From positions 11,228,471 to 11,292,470 of the forward strand of contig OZ017767.1 of assembly GCA_963969345.1 (NCBI GenBank): DNA of 64,000 nucleotides. Reading direction: 5' to 3'. The translations under genes were made by a program, and so were the position numbers. Under the pieces are notes generated by a model. It worked only from the letters and a program-made list of their open reading frames with translations. It made no database searches and had not been told where the DNA came from. Below are positions 9,667 to 19,380 of this stretch, piece after piece (position 1 is the stretch's first letter; each line of letters starts with the position of its first letter). The stretch comes from Turbatrix aceti (taxonomy: Eukaryota > Nematoda > Chromadorea > Rhabditida > Panagrolaimidae).

Positions 9667-12600
9667 GTGGGAGCATCCTGAGTCCGTGCATTGTGCCGCG
9701 TACGTTGACATGACGTTGCTCGTTGTGCAGACGGCACCCTCGCCACCCGGAAGAAACAGCAGGCAAAGTGCGAAGATGACGCGACGACGGGCACTGCGGG
9801 GGTTGCGGCAAACGAGCCACAAGAGCAACCGCAGTGGTAGGCTAAGTAGTTGCAACACGAGGCGGCAGACGATGGCCAGGGGGTTGAATACCGTCATAAG
9901 ATGACCGATCGTGGTGCAGCAGAGGATAAGCGTGAGCAAGATGAGGCATGCGTAGCCGACCGGACCAAAGATGAAGGTATCTGTGATCACCGGTGCGTTG
10001 ACGAGGGGAAGTGCGTCCGTACGGGGGAGCCAGGCGCTAAGTGCCATTGCCACAGTCGCGGTAGTTGCCAGCGCGCGTGGTTGAGTACGCGGACGAAGCT
10101 CATAGCGCGGCATCTGAGGTGGCAACTGCGGTGGGGCCGCTTCAGGAGAAGTCGCCGCTGGTAGAGGTGCAGGGTGCTTACGAGGACGACCACGGCGGCG
10201 ACGGGCCTCTGGTGCTGCGGCTGCCGTTGGCGACGGCGAACGATCGAGTTGCACGGGTGTGGAGTCGCTGGTGATGGCTGGACTGTCAACGGCAAACTCT
10301 AAGGGCGCAAGCTTGTTGACGGGGCGGCGAACAGTACGGCCGTTGGCCATGCGGACGGTGGCCGACCGAATTGCGGCGTCAGCGGAGTCGTGGAGCGCCA
10401 CCACACGCCCGATACGCCACTGGTTGCGTGGAACAGCGTCGTCGAGCATGAGAACCACCTCGTCGATGACCGGTATGCGTGGCTCGTGGTAACGTGTGCC
10501 GTGCAGTAGGCGTTCAGACCGGTCGCGAAGGTCCATGAGGTAGACGCTGCGGTAGTGCTGCCAGAATGTTTCGAGGCGTTGGTGGCTGTCGCGCCATAGC
10601 GCCAAAAGATCGGCCGTCGTTGCGGCGGCTTGCGGAGGAGTTGTAAGAGTCGTCGGGATGACACTTGGCGTGCCCAGAGGCAACAGAAAGTCAAGAGGAC
10701 GAAAGACTTCTGGCGCTGCCGCGGAGCTGTGCGTAAGCGGTCGGGAGTTGATCGTGAATTCAACTTCCGCGAGTAAGGTAGTAAATTCCTCGAGGTGAAG
10801 CCAACTGCGACCGATACTGCTTTTCAGCGGTTGCTTGATGACGCCAATGATGCGTTCCCAGACGCCACCTTGCCACGGTGCATGTGCCACGATGTTCGAC
10901 CAGGTGATGCCATTGTTGGTGCAGTGCTCATCGAGTGCGTCGGTGACTGCCGGTGGTAGCTGGAGTTCGGGCCAAGCGGTGCGCACTGCCGAGCTGGCAA
11001 GTTGAAATGTAGTCGCGTTGTCGGAAGTTATCGAGGACGGTCGCCCGCGTCGTGAGAAGAATCGCCGTAGAGCTGCCAAGCAGGAAGACCCTGAGAGCGA
11101 ATGTACGACTTCGAGGTGCACTGCCCGCGTGACGAAGCATGTGAAGACTGCGACCCAGATTTTCATAGCTTGCGTGGGCTCCGTGGGGGACCGCACTGTA
11201 CAAGGACCAAAGTAATCCAGGCCCACGTGGTCGAACGGACGCGTTGGCGTGACTCGTGTTGCCGGTAATGCTGCCATTGGAGGGGCCGCAAACGGGCGCG
11301 CATCCCGTTTACGACAGGCACCGCATCGACGTAGTTGTCCTTTGACCAACTGCCTGCCTTGTGGGATCCAAAACTGCTGGCGCAACTCTGTCCACGTCGT
11401 TTGTTCGCCGGCATGTCGAAGTTGCAGATGCACGTGCGCGGCCAGATGTTTGGCGAGCAGTGCTTGCGGCGAGAGAAAGACGGGTTGACATGCATCTGCT
11501 GACAGCGGTGAGTGGATCAGACGGCTGTCGTACCGCAGAACGCCGTCGACGTCCGTGAAGAGCACCGGGGTGTGCATCTTGGTCGGAGGAAAGTCTTGCT
11601 GCGCCTGTAGGATGAGAACGCGTTTGGCGATTGCGAGGTCGGTCGCCGACAACTTGGGGGCCTGTGCTGCCGCTGTGAGTTGTTTCATGAGCGGTGTCGA
11701 GGCTCTGTGTTGCAGAAATCGAGCACACGCACGATGAACGAGTGCCTGTGCGCGAACCAGACCAATGTAGCTGTTGCTCGACTGTAGGTTGACACACGGC
11801 CACGTTGACGCCGATTCCGCAACACGAGTAGCGAACGCCGGAACAGTGGGTGACGACGGCCATGTCGCTTCGGGCTGCGCAAGCCATGCCGGTCCATGTA
11901 GCCATTCCGGTCTGTTTCGCAGCTCGTCAGGGTCGAGACCACGCGTACCGATGTCTGCCGGGTTGTCCGTGGTCGACACGTAGTTCACTGTCGTGGTGAC
12001 AGAGCGTATGAAACGTACGCGATTCGTGACAAACACGGGTAGAACTGCTTGGGGAGATGATCGTACCCAGCCGAGGGCCGCCTGTGAATCGGTCCAGAGT
12101 GCCGGTGCTGCCTGCAGTGCCATGTGTGTCTGTAGAAAAGAACACAACTGGGCGCCGAGGTGCAATGCCACGAGTTCAAGACGAGGAATGGTAATGTCGA
12201 GTACCTCGCTTTCTGTCATGGTGGTGGGTGCAATGCGGGATTTGGCCATAAGCAACTGAGGGCGTTGCGTGGGTTCCGCAAAGACCAGGTAGGCGACCGC
12301 TGCGTAGTGATGCTTGGATGCATCACAGAAGACATGAAGTCGTGCCGACGGCAGGTTACCGGGTAGATAGCGAGGCACGGTCCAGGTTTTGCCCGCGAAA
12401 CCGTGAAGGAGTCGCTGCCAACGAGCGGTGTCGCCGTCAGAAAGTTGGGCGTCCCAGTCGTATCGGCCGTGCAGGTCGCGCAGGAAGTGACGAGCAGGTA
12501 CAAGAGCCGGGGAGGTCCATCCGAGCGGGTCGTAGACTGACGCGACGACGCTGGCGATGACGCGCTTTGTCACGGGTCCTGCTGGTGCCGTCGGGAAGTC

Positions 12601-15600
12601 GATCCGGAGGGTGTCTTGCGCAGTGTCCCAAACGATGCCCAGGATTTTGAACGGGTCGTCGTTGTCGGCAAACTCAGCGTGGATTGTTGCGTCGTTGGAG
12701 CGAAACTGCCGCAAATTCATCTTGGCTTCCGCGAAAAGTGCTTTGGCACGGATGCAGAGTTCACGGGCTTCGTGCGTCGTGCGGGCTGGCATGAAGACGT
12801 TATCGGCGTATATCATGTCGGCGATAACTTGTGCGAGGTTACCGTCCGCCGTCGACAGGTGCTGGCGCAGCACCGCATTCAGGATGAACGGTGAGCAGTT
12901 GAGCCCGAAGGGGAGTCGGGTAAACCGATAGATGATCAGGTTGTCGGCAGAAGCGGGTTTCGTCGGGTCTTTGAGAAATAGGAATCGCAGTAGGTTCCGG
13001 TCGTCTTCTTGGATGCCGATCATGAGGAACGCTTTCTCGACGTCCGCCGAAACCAGAATCGGAGCGAACCGCGCGCGTAGTAGAATGGACGCCAGGTTGC
13101 CCAGAAGCAACGGGCCTCGGTACAGGATCTGGTTCAAGGAGTGCCCTGTTCTGCCTTGCTTGGCCGAACCGTCGTAGACGATACGCTTCTTCTTGTCCGT
13201 GACCACCATATGGTGAGGGATGTAGTGGCAGGGGCCCGTAGGAAGGGCGTCTAGGGCAACGGGCTCGATGATGCGCTCCGTGAGCTGTTGCTGGATGATG
13301 TCGACATACGCCTGCCAGCTCTCGGGATTTGTCGTTTGCCAGTGCCGCGACGTAGACAGCAATCGTGCACGTGCCAGAAAAAAGTTGTCGCTGAAGTCCG
13401 CCGGTAACGGTCGTCGGGGCAGGCGCACGTGGTAGCGGCCGTCGGGCGTGCGTATGATGGATGCCTGTAGCTCGCTCAAGGCGCGGTCATCGTCTTGCTC
13501 CCATGGGTCATCGCTGATGCCAATGGCGTCGAGTGCCCACTGCTTCTGGAGGAGCTCTGAGAGTTGCGCTGTTTTGGACTGCGCGGGTGACACGCGAAGT
13601 GGCGCTGCCGTGACCATGGCTGAGGAATCCACTTGTCCGCAAACGATGGGGCCAAATACGGTGTTGAGCTCGTAGAGGCCGTCCGTGCGCCGTTGTGGTG
13701 GTCCTTGGATGACATCAAAGTAGGCGTCTATGCCTATGAGGACATCGACGGCTGCTGTGGTGTCAGGGGCGGCGGCGGCGTGCTTGAGCGGTTGTAAGAG
13801 ATCGTCGACCGCCCAACACTTGACCACGAGATCGGCCCCGTCCGTGCGAAGCAAGCGGATCTGATGTCGTTGCGCGGAAATCTGCTGCGTGCGGCCGCCA
13901 ATGGTGGCAACCGTGAGCATGGTGTCGTCGAGGACTGGGAGGTTGAGAGACTTTGCCAATGTCGTAGAGATGAAACTGGCTTCGCTGCCCGAGTCGAGGA
14001 GCATCATAACGTCAGCGTTGGTCTGGTGATGATGGACGCGGATGGTTGTCAACGGCAAGTAGGTGTTCGCCGATGACAGCGTCGTTGTGGTCACTTGTGC
14101 CGCCGGTGCTGGCGCCGGAGCAACAGTGCCGCTCGTTGTGTCGTTGTTGGGGGTACAAAGTACCAGGTGGTGCCCAGTTTTGTGACAGGAGCGGCACGGA
14201 CGTTGACGCTTGTCGCAGCCGGTGGACAAGTGATCCGCCGACAGGCAGATGAAGCAGCGACGCAGCTCGCGGATGCGTGCTTTTCGCTGTTCACTGCCGA
14301 CCACCTTGGTGCAGCGGGTCGTGCTGTGGGCTGCATCGTTGCAGAAGAGGCACGGTCGGCGTGGTTTAGCGGCGCCGTCCGTGGCATCACGTGGTGGTTC
14401 AGTGGCTTTCGGGTTCCTGCGCTGGTGGGTGGGTTGGATAGCTGTTGCCAAGGTGGTTACGTGCGGTTGAACTGCGAGGGGGTCTCGGTGTTGTCGTCCA
14501 ATGCGGACGCGCGAGGCCAAGAGTTGGTGGGCAATGCGACGGACGTCATCGAGTGTCCGGCGTCCATCGCACTTGTCCCAGATGAGGGCCAAGAAGTCTG
14601 AGGGCACTAGGCGTTCGACCATGCGGAGGAGCTGCGGGTGAGCGGTGTCTTCGCCGAGCGTGCTCATTTGACGTAGAAGTCGTTCTGCTTTTCCGAGGGT
14701 GACGCGTATTTGCAGGTACGTGGCGTTGGGCGGGCACGGTTGGATGTCGGCGAGTTCTTGATGCAGAGCCTCGCTCACGTCTTCGACTTGCCCGAATTGT
14801 TCTCGCAGGGTTTGCAGAGCAATGGCGTAAGTCTCTTCGCTTGGCTGGAGACCGTCCACGACAAGCGCTGCGTCTCCTTTGAGATGTGAGAAGAGGAGCG
14901 TGCACTTCTCGACGTACGGGATGGGCCTAGCGTCGATGGTGACCCGAAAAGTTTCCCAGAAGTGGAGAAACTTGGAGGGCGAGCCATCAAACGTAGGTAG
15001 CTCCATGCGAGGAAGCCGCGACCATTCGCTGGGGCGCTGAGGAAGCGGCGGTGGCCCCGTTGCTGCTGCGTGCTGCCTGACTGCTGGGTGAGCGTACGGG
15101 GCCACGTGCTGTGGCGCGCCCGTGTAGTGCCCGATCGGTGCCGTGTGCTGCGTGGCCGAGGAAAGCAGACCCGTAGTTGCCGTGAGCGGAGGGGCCGTAG
15201 GCTGCGGACCGTGCGAAGTCATGAACGGATGCTGTCCGTTGATGACCATCGACGGCGGAGCGGAGGTGATCGGAGCCATGTGTGGCGGAGCCGCGGCGGT
15301 CACGCCGGGTCGGGGTTGATAGAACGTGCCTGCGGGGTAAGCCGGCATGAGTTGTGGTGCGTAAGAAAATCCGTGGAACTGACCTGAGGGGGCATGGCTG
15401 GCCCATGCCGGAGGAACCGCGGAGTCGACGGGTGCGGCAGCTGGAGCTGGCGGAGCGGAAGACGGCGGGGCCGACGGGTGCACGACTTGCTGTGCTGCTG
15501 CCTGGTTCAGGTCCGTAGATGTAGGAACCTTGGTCTCGGGTGGCGGAGAGGCTTCAGCAATCGAGGCCGATGGTGTGCGCAAAGGACGCGTCGTCAAGAC

Positions 15601-15990
15601 CATGTGGCGCGAGTTTAATTCGGCGAGGTGCGTCGCGATGTCGTTGCGCTTGGTGTGTGCGTCACCGAAGCAGTCGTTGAGGCTCTCGATCGTCGCTGTG
15701 CCGGTAAGCCACTGGTCCAGAAGCTGGGCCTCGTCGTACGCGTCGTCCGCTGACAGGCCGCGGATGATGCCGCGCCAGGCGTCCACCGAGTCGTCCAACT
15801 TCTCGGTGTGAAGTTGGATATTGAAATCGAGCCCCTTGAGGTCGAGGTAGAGGCGTGCGATGGCCGCCGGATCGTCCGGCACGTTGAGTTCGACGGCCGC
15901 GAGGCGGGCCAGGTGCGAGCGTAGAGTCGCGCGCTGCCGCCCGATAGTGCGGGTCGCCTCTACTTGATGCTCGACGTTTCCTATCGACAC
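9541..15990 (-). CDS. Gag-Pol polyprotein of the BEL/Pao element, 3' end altered by a MITE
   Basis: 2149 codons. A proline/alanine-rich gag N-terminus is followed by a DUF1759-like gag domain (~325-470, LPRMELPTFDG) and three zinc knuckles (~547-612). The aspartic protease DSGS is near 667. RT has its first catalytic Asp in SADVEKAF (~975) and a YADN box near 1058. YxDN in place of YxDD appears to be a feature of nematode Pao lineages and is not by itself a defect. RNase H starts at VFCDAS (~1219). The H2C2 zinc-binding region is at ~1517-1560. Integrase core acidic residues lie in GLDYFG, SDNATT and WERIIG (~1588, 1653, 1708). A DUF5641-like tail follows (~1797-1900). The last third has an AT-hook-like GRPRKHP and hydrophobic stretches that look like the start of the envelope part. 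The final ~42 residues are MITE-encoded. Apart from this the frame is intact. Confidence 0.92.
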   Translation of the reverse strand: MSIGNVEHQVEATRTIGRQRATLRSHLARLAAVELNVPDDPAAIARLYLDLKGLDFNIQLHTEKLDDSVDAWRGIIRGLSADDAYDEAQLLDQWLTGTATIESLNDCFGDAHTKRNDIATHLAELNSRHMVLTTRPLRTPSASIAEASPPPETKVPTSTDLNQAAAQQVVHPSAPPSSAPPAPAAAPVDSAVPPAWASHAPSGQFHGFSYAPQLMPAYPAGTFYQPRPGVTAAAPPHMAPITSAPPSMVINGQHPFMTSHGPQPTAPPLTATTGLLSSATQHTAPIGHYTGAPQHVAPYAHPAVRQHAAATGPPPLPQRPSEWSRLPRMELPTFDGSPSKFLHFWETFRVTIDARPIPYVEKCTLLFSHLKGDAALVVDGLQPSEETYAIALQTLREQFGQVEDVSEALHQELADIQPCPPNATYLQIRVTLGKAERLLRQMSTLGEDTAHPQLLRMVERLVPSDFLALIWDKCDGRRTLDDVRRIAHQLLASRVRIGRQHRDPLAVQPHVTTLATAIQPTHQRRNPKATEPPRDATDGAAKPRRPCLFCNDAAHSTTRCTKVVGSEQRKARIRELRRCFICLSADHLSTGCDKRQRPCRSCHKTGHHLVLCTPNNDTTSGTVAPAPAPAAQVTTTTLSSANTYLPLTTIRVHHHQTNADVMMLLDSGSEASFISTTLAKSLNLPVLDDTMLTVATIGGRTQQISAQRHQIRLLRTDGADLVVKCWAVDDLLQPLKHAAAAPDTTAAVDVLIGIDAYFDVIQGPPQRRTDGLYELNTVFGPIVCGQVDSSAMVTAAPLRVSPAQSKTAQLSELLQKQWALDAIGISDDPWEQDDDRALSELQASIIRTPDGRYHVRLPRRPLPADFSDNFFLARARLLSTSRHWQTTNPESWQAYVDIIQQQLTERIIEPVALDALPTGPCHYIPHHMVVTDKKKRIVYDGSAKQGRTGHSLNQILYRGPLLLGNLASILLRARFAPILVSADVEKAFLMIGIQEDDRNLLRFLFLKDPTKPASADNLIIYRFTRLPFGLNCSPFILNAVLRQHLSTADGNLAQVIADMIYADNVFMPARTTHEARELCIRAKALFAEAKMNLRQFRSNDATIHAEFADNDDPFKILGIVWDTAQDTLRIDFPTAPAGPVTKRVIASVVASVYDPLGWTSPALVPARHFLRDLHGRYDWDAQLSDGDTARWQRLLHGFAGKTWTVPRYLPGNLPSARLHVFCDASKHHYAAVAYLVFAEPTQRPQLLMAKSRIAPTTMTESEVLDITIPRLELVALHLGAQLCSFLQTHMALQAAPALWTDSQAALGWVRSSPQAVLPVFVTNRVRFIRSVTTTVNYVSTTDNPADIGTRGLDPDELRNRPEWLHGPAWLAQPEATWPSSPTVPAFATRVAESASTWPCVNLQSSNSYIGLVRAQALVHRACARFLQHRASTPLMKQLTAAAQAPKLSATDLAIAKRVLILQAQQDFPPTKMHTPVLFTDVDGVLRYDSRLIHSPLSADACQPVFLSPQALLAKHLAAHVHLQLRHAGEQTTWTELRQQFWIPQGRQLVKGQLRRCGACRKRDARPFAAPPMAALPATRVTPTRPFDHVGLDYFGPCTVRSPTEPTQAMKIWVAVFTCFVTRAVHLEVVHSLSGSSCLAALRRFFSRRGRPSSITSDNATTFQLASSAVRTAWPELQLPPAVTDALDEHCTNNGITWSNIVAHAPWQGGVWERIIGVIKQPLKSSIGRSWLHLEEFTTLLAEVEFTINSRPLTHSSAAAPEVFRPLDFLLPLGTPSVIPTTLTTPPQAAATTADLLALWRDSHQRLETFWQHYRSVYLMDLRDRSERLLHGTRYHEPRIPVIDEVVLMLDDAVPRNQWRIGRVVALHDSADAAIRSATVRMANGRTVRRPVNKLAPLEFAVDSPAITSDSTPVQLDRSPSPTAAAAPEARRRRGRPRKHPAPLPAATSPEAAPPQLPPQMPRYELRPRTQPRALATTATVAMALSAWLPRTDALPLVNAPVITDTFIFGPVGYACLILLTLILCCTTIGHLMTVFNPLAIVCRLVLQLLSLPLRLLLWLVCRNPRSARRRVIFALCLLFLPGGEGAVCTTSNVMSTYAAQCTDSGCSHQGFAFRLYFLPLKCRLNANLQNNRHYTVEYCWPLISQKITG

Positions 15991-16902
15991 CAGCGCGCGC
16001 TCAGGGGGGGGAGAGGGGGGGAGCCAGAGCGATCAGACGCACGAAAGTTGTGAACGATGCACACAAAAGAAAGGGAGTCTTTCCCAGCGCCGCAGAATGT
16101 TCCCATTGCCGCCCGTAGAAAACGTTCCCAATGCCCGCGAAGCCTGTTGTTGTTCCAAAATTTTTCTGGGACAGATTGGAATCTATTTCTCGACTCAGGA
16201 CGCCATCGACGAAATCGCTGTAACCTTCAATGTCAAAGTATCTTGATCATGCCCGAGTCATGCGAATTCCACGGGCATCCAAAGAAGTCCGGGCTATTTT
16301 GCATCATATAAACGACAACGACTACCTGGAGCCATCGATAATTATATCACGACCGGCTTCCGACCGTCGAAGATCGTCATCGGAAAACAGCGAATTTCGC
16401 ATCCAAGAATTTACGCATTTCAGCATCTTGCCTCTCAGCAATTCATTTGACCGATCAGCCACCTTTCTCATGACAACATCGTCTCCCTGATTTGCATGTT
16501 TTTTTCGGATTGCAACTCATGGGTTTCTGCCAAACTGGAAACAAATCTCTTTTTTTGGGATCTTCAAGCACGGGAGGCTTACGTGTTTTCCCCTACAGGT
16601 AATAAAGAACAACAGATCGGGATCCCTTCGCTCTTCTAATATGTGATATTCCTTTTATCCCCCTTTTTTGTTGTTCCTATGGCTTGATTTATTTTGTTCA
16701 ATTTGTCGATCACATAAATGCCCTTTTTTGCGCTTTTCATGCTTGCTGCCTACTCCTTGCTGCCTGTGTACACACATGCAGCAAGTGTGCGTACGCACCC
16801 CTCCCTCGCCTCCCTTTCTCCCCCCCCTCAGCGCTCGCTGGTGTCGATAGGAAACGGAGCGCATCAAGTTGACACCGACTCCGATAGTGGTACGCAGGGG
16901 TC
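15991..16902 (-). other. 5' leader of the BEL/Pao element with an antisense exon-like stretch
   Basis: Untranslated leader between primer site and gag start, expected to hold packaging signals. On the plus strand (antisense to the element), 16451-16639 is open and reads like a WD40 repeat unit (SHDNIV, WVSA, FFWDLQ). Other frames at 16090-16240 and 16230-16490 also look protein-like. This may be a captured, frame-broken host fragment or chance; no parent gene was recognised. Confidence 0.4.
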
Positions 16903-16920
16903 CACTAGCCGATTGCACCA
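16903..16920 (-). other. Primer binding site candidate
   Basis: Immediately inside the 5' LTR the minus strand reads TGGTGCAATCGGCTAGTG. It begins TGG, complementary to a tRNA 3' CCA. I could not assign the tRNA species. Confidence 0.6.
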
Positions 16921-17124
16921 TTTCAATCGATCCAAGAGAGAGAGTAGAAAGCTCTTTCTTTATTCAATCCAAGCACATCAAAAATGCAAAACGTAAGCGC
17001 ATATATACCCCCTTTGCGGCCGGATATGTATCCGGCCGATTCGGGGGGATCGGGGGGCTTCCGGGAGCGCTTGTCGCTGACAACTGGCAAGAGCTCGTTG
17101 CCAGCGACTTCGCTGGCGGCGACA
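16921..17124 (-). repeat. 5' LTR of the BEL/Pao element
   Basis: 204 bp, identical to 7710-7913 (offset 9211). In element sense it runs from TGTCGCC at 17124 to the TTGAAA end at 16921. Confidence 0.95.
17001..17007 (-). promoter_or_regulatory. TATA-like promoter element in the 5' LTR
   Basis: ATATATA in the LTR, about 37 bp upstream (element sense) of the AATAAA at 16964-16959. This spacing fits a U3 promoter followed by R. Confidence 0.5.
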
Positions 17125-17182
17125 ATTAGTAATTTTTTGAGTAATTTTTTATGCCAAAATTAGAAGTTTATATCACACAAAT

Positions 17183-17327
17183 TGTTCAACAAGACGAAAA
17201 ACAGACCACAGCGACGATGGGAAGAAGAAATCGCGACCAAAACGAATCGAGACATTTACGCCTACGTGGACGTCATTTGTGCCTCCTAACATCTGGTCTA
17301 ATGATAACTAACCACTGAGTAATGGTG

Positions 17328-17353
<26 letters not shown>
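17183..17353 (+). mobile_element. 5'-truncated LINE tail (or SINE) ending in (AAAT)n
   Basis: About 170 bp ending in seven or so AAAT units, bounded by the 11-bp direct repeat ATCACACAAAT at 17172-17182 and 17354-17364. The simple-repeat tail plus target duplication is the signature of LINE-type retrotransposition. Too short to assign a clade. Confidence 0.7.
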
Positions 17354-17359
<6 letters not shown>

Positions 17360-17532
17360 CAAATATCAACAAACGCTGATTTGTGGAACAATGAATTTTT
17401 TTTAGTTATTTTATATGAAAAAAACTAATTTTGTTATTGCCAAATTTTTTTATTTTTGGTTTTACTGTACGGATTTTTTCCTACGGCAAAATCTTTCACA
17501 AATTATATAATCAGATATTCTAACAAACCCAC

Positions 17533-18075
17533 CACTCCAGAAATAGGATTCGTAGCAATTTCTGACAAAGGCGTAAACGAAGTAAGCAACCCCATAAAAA
17601 CAGCCTGTTGCTTGAGCGAAGCCCAATGAGCGACAACAATGCCGATAGCTGCAAAATCCGCGGCGAATGTGATTCCCTGTACAAACCGGGCAGCAAGGAA
17701 GTATCCAAATCCCCAGCTCGCTGTTGCCGGAAGGATTAGAGTCGTGACCGCTGACACAATGCCTGCTCCGAAAAACACGTATCGGGCGCCAAACTTTGTG
17801 AAAAGAACATTGAATGGAAAAGTCGCGAGAATTGAACCAACTGCGACGGCCCACATCAGAAATGTTTTTTCGGACTGGTTAAAATTGTAGACTGGAACAT
17901 CCGATCGAGGGATGAAGGATGACGAAGAAGAGTTGCCGGCTGGAGGCGACATGCAGATGACGGTGAAGTTGTAAGCCCGCTGATTCGAGCACACCGAAGT
18001 CAGGCATAACAGGCTTAGGATTAAGATCACGTAGCGATAACGCCCGGAAGGATGGCATGTTGGAGGGAAAATCAT
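17533..18075 (-). CDS. SLC17-type MFS anion transporter, first coding exon
   Basis: Encodes residues 1-181 of the gene continued at 5784-4854. A first helix (YVILILSLLCLTSVCSN) is followed by a serine-rich, N-glycosylatable extracellular loop (NSS, NQS). The stretch starting SEKTFLMWAVAVGSILATFP and continuing FTKFGARYVFFGAG matches TM2-3 and the cytoplasmic loop of SLC17 proteins, including the loop glycine/arginine. ARFVQGI matches the RFxQG motif of TM4. The donor is GTGGGT at 17532. On the coding strand ACTTTTAG lies one base before the ATG, so the exon may be trans-spliced or preceded by a 5' UTR exon. This start keeps a normal family N-terminus. The 11.7-kb gap to the next exon is odd but the phases agree. 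Confidence 0.78.
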
Positions 18076-19101
18076 CCTAAAAGTAAAATGTCAAGCAGAG
18101 CCTAAGAAGAACCACAAACCAGGCCCTGGAAAAGCGTTTTTTCTCTTCTTTCAGGTACAAGTCACAAAAAAAATCACAAGTATGAATTAAAAATTTTGAC
18201 AATAGAAAACCCTCAAAAGTAGGCAAAAATTATGCACGCATGCAGATGAAACCGAGTTCACTTTGTCGTTGCATGTTGTAAATATCACATCCGCATAAAA
18301 TTAATGCTTTGTACAACGGTGTGAAAAAATGATTTTTTTGGGAAACCATGACAGGAATCAGTTTTTTCACATAAAAATGGGCATAATTTTTAGGCCCAGG
18401 TCCGGCTCGAAATTATCCGTTTTGTTTATATTCGAATTTTTTTCCAAAAAATAGCAACCAATCGTTACACATGTTACATTTGTAGTGGCGTTTACTCAAA
18501 TACCAAGTTTTTATCCGTAGAGACTAAATTTTGTTAAGAATAATCAAAATACGGTACTCCTGGTATTGCTGATGAAAAAAAGACTGGTGTGCGTGATCAG
18601 GTTCGGATCCCCAAAGAACAAATTTGTAAAACATTTTCTTTTGACTTTTGTTTGCATTTGTCTGTCCGAGGCAGTAAATAACAGCAAAAAAAATTGACAT
18701 GCGTTTGCAAGACCGTATTCGGGTGCATTTTAATTAGACAATTTATTTCAATAATTATCTCTGTACCTCCCCCCGGCCACCTGCAACTTTGGCACAAAAA
18801 ATTTGAAGTTGTAAAATTAGGGGGTCGCGCCGTTCACCTTGTTCCTAAATCGGACCACAGAGTGCGTCTTAAAATAGCCCCAAATTGCGAGAGAAAAAAT
18901 CGCAAAATGTAAAAAATTCGTTCAAACGAAAAAATTGACCATCGCAAGTTAAGTGCCTACGATTAATTTCGCTATGGTACGCCGTGTTTGGGGTTCACGG
19001 CAGGGTAAATTCACATTTGCTCCACGTCCCCCGTAGTGCGGGAAAAATTTTCCCGACTTGAACATCATATTGAAAAAATTGAATGAAATATGTAAATATG
19101 C

Positions 19102-19380
19102 CACCCATCCTATCTGAAAGAGCAATTTTTTCTGGTCAGAATCCAGTTTCTTTTAAAAAAACGTAGTTTCCGCCTGGCCTTCTGGGTCTCGATTTGTCGT
19201 CAAAACAGCCAAAAAACCCCCTCAAAAACATGGCAGGAAGTGCGCACGCGCAAAAAAGGGGGTTTTTTGGTCGTTTTGACGACAAATCGAGACCCCAAAG
19301 GCCAGGCGGAAACTACGTTTTTTAAAAAGAAATTGAATTCCGACCAGAAAAAAATGCTCTTTCAGACAGGATAGGTGCCA
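19102..19380. repeat. Inverted repeat, ~120-bp arms
   Basis: Arms 19102-19222 and 19260-19380 are reverse complements with few mismatches (CGTAGTTTCCGCCTGGCC on the left, GGCCAGGCGGAAACTACG on the right), with a loop of about 40 bp. RNA from either strand would fold into a long hairpin. No target duplication was resolved. Confidence 0.8.

Larger units (their letters stand above)
7710..17124 (-). mobile_element. BEL/Pao LTR retrotransposon with envelope-type ORF
   Basis: 9.4-kb element read from the minus strand. The two 204-bp LTRs (7710-7913 and 16921-17124) are identical along their whole length by eye. The flanks repeat ATTAG at 7705-7709 and 17125-17129, a 5-bp duplication typical of BEL/Pao. 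The minus-strand LTR starts TGTCGCC. The order primer site, gag, protease, RT, RNase H, integrase, envelope is that of an envelope-bearing Pao element. The interior is visibly GC-rich against the AT-rich host. It sits in sense orientation inside the SLC17-like intron. A hAT-like MITE (9198-9666) interrupts the 3' part of the coding region. Identical LTRs imply a recent insertion. Confidence 0.95.
5785..17532 (-). other. 11.7-kb intron of the SLC17-like gene
   Basis: The donor GTGGGT begins at 17532 and the acceptor TTTTCAG ends at 5785. Both are phase 0, and joining them restores a family-consistent junction (..ISGV then LCDSQ..). The intron carries a complete 7TM receptor gene on the same strand, a 9.4-kb BEL/Pao element, and a LINE tail. 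Without the BEL insertion it would be about 2.3 kb. The alternative is that the two halves no longer belong to one functional gene. Confidence 0.65.

Noticed and set aside
12800..12830. YADN at the reverse transcriptase active site as a sign of a dead element
   Set aside because: The YxDN form appears to be a usual variant of nematode Pao elements, and the rest of pol is intact.
7927..15990. Many plus-strand ORFs over the retroelement
   Set aside because: Shadows of the GC-rich gag-pol-envelope frame on the minus strand; arginine/serine-rich and without domains.
16655..17129. Open frames spanning the 5' LTR on both strands
   Set aside because: Explained by LTR and leader sequence; the same peptide recurs at 7691-8068 because the LTR is repeated.
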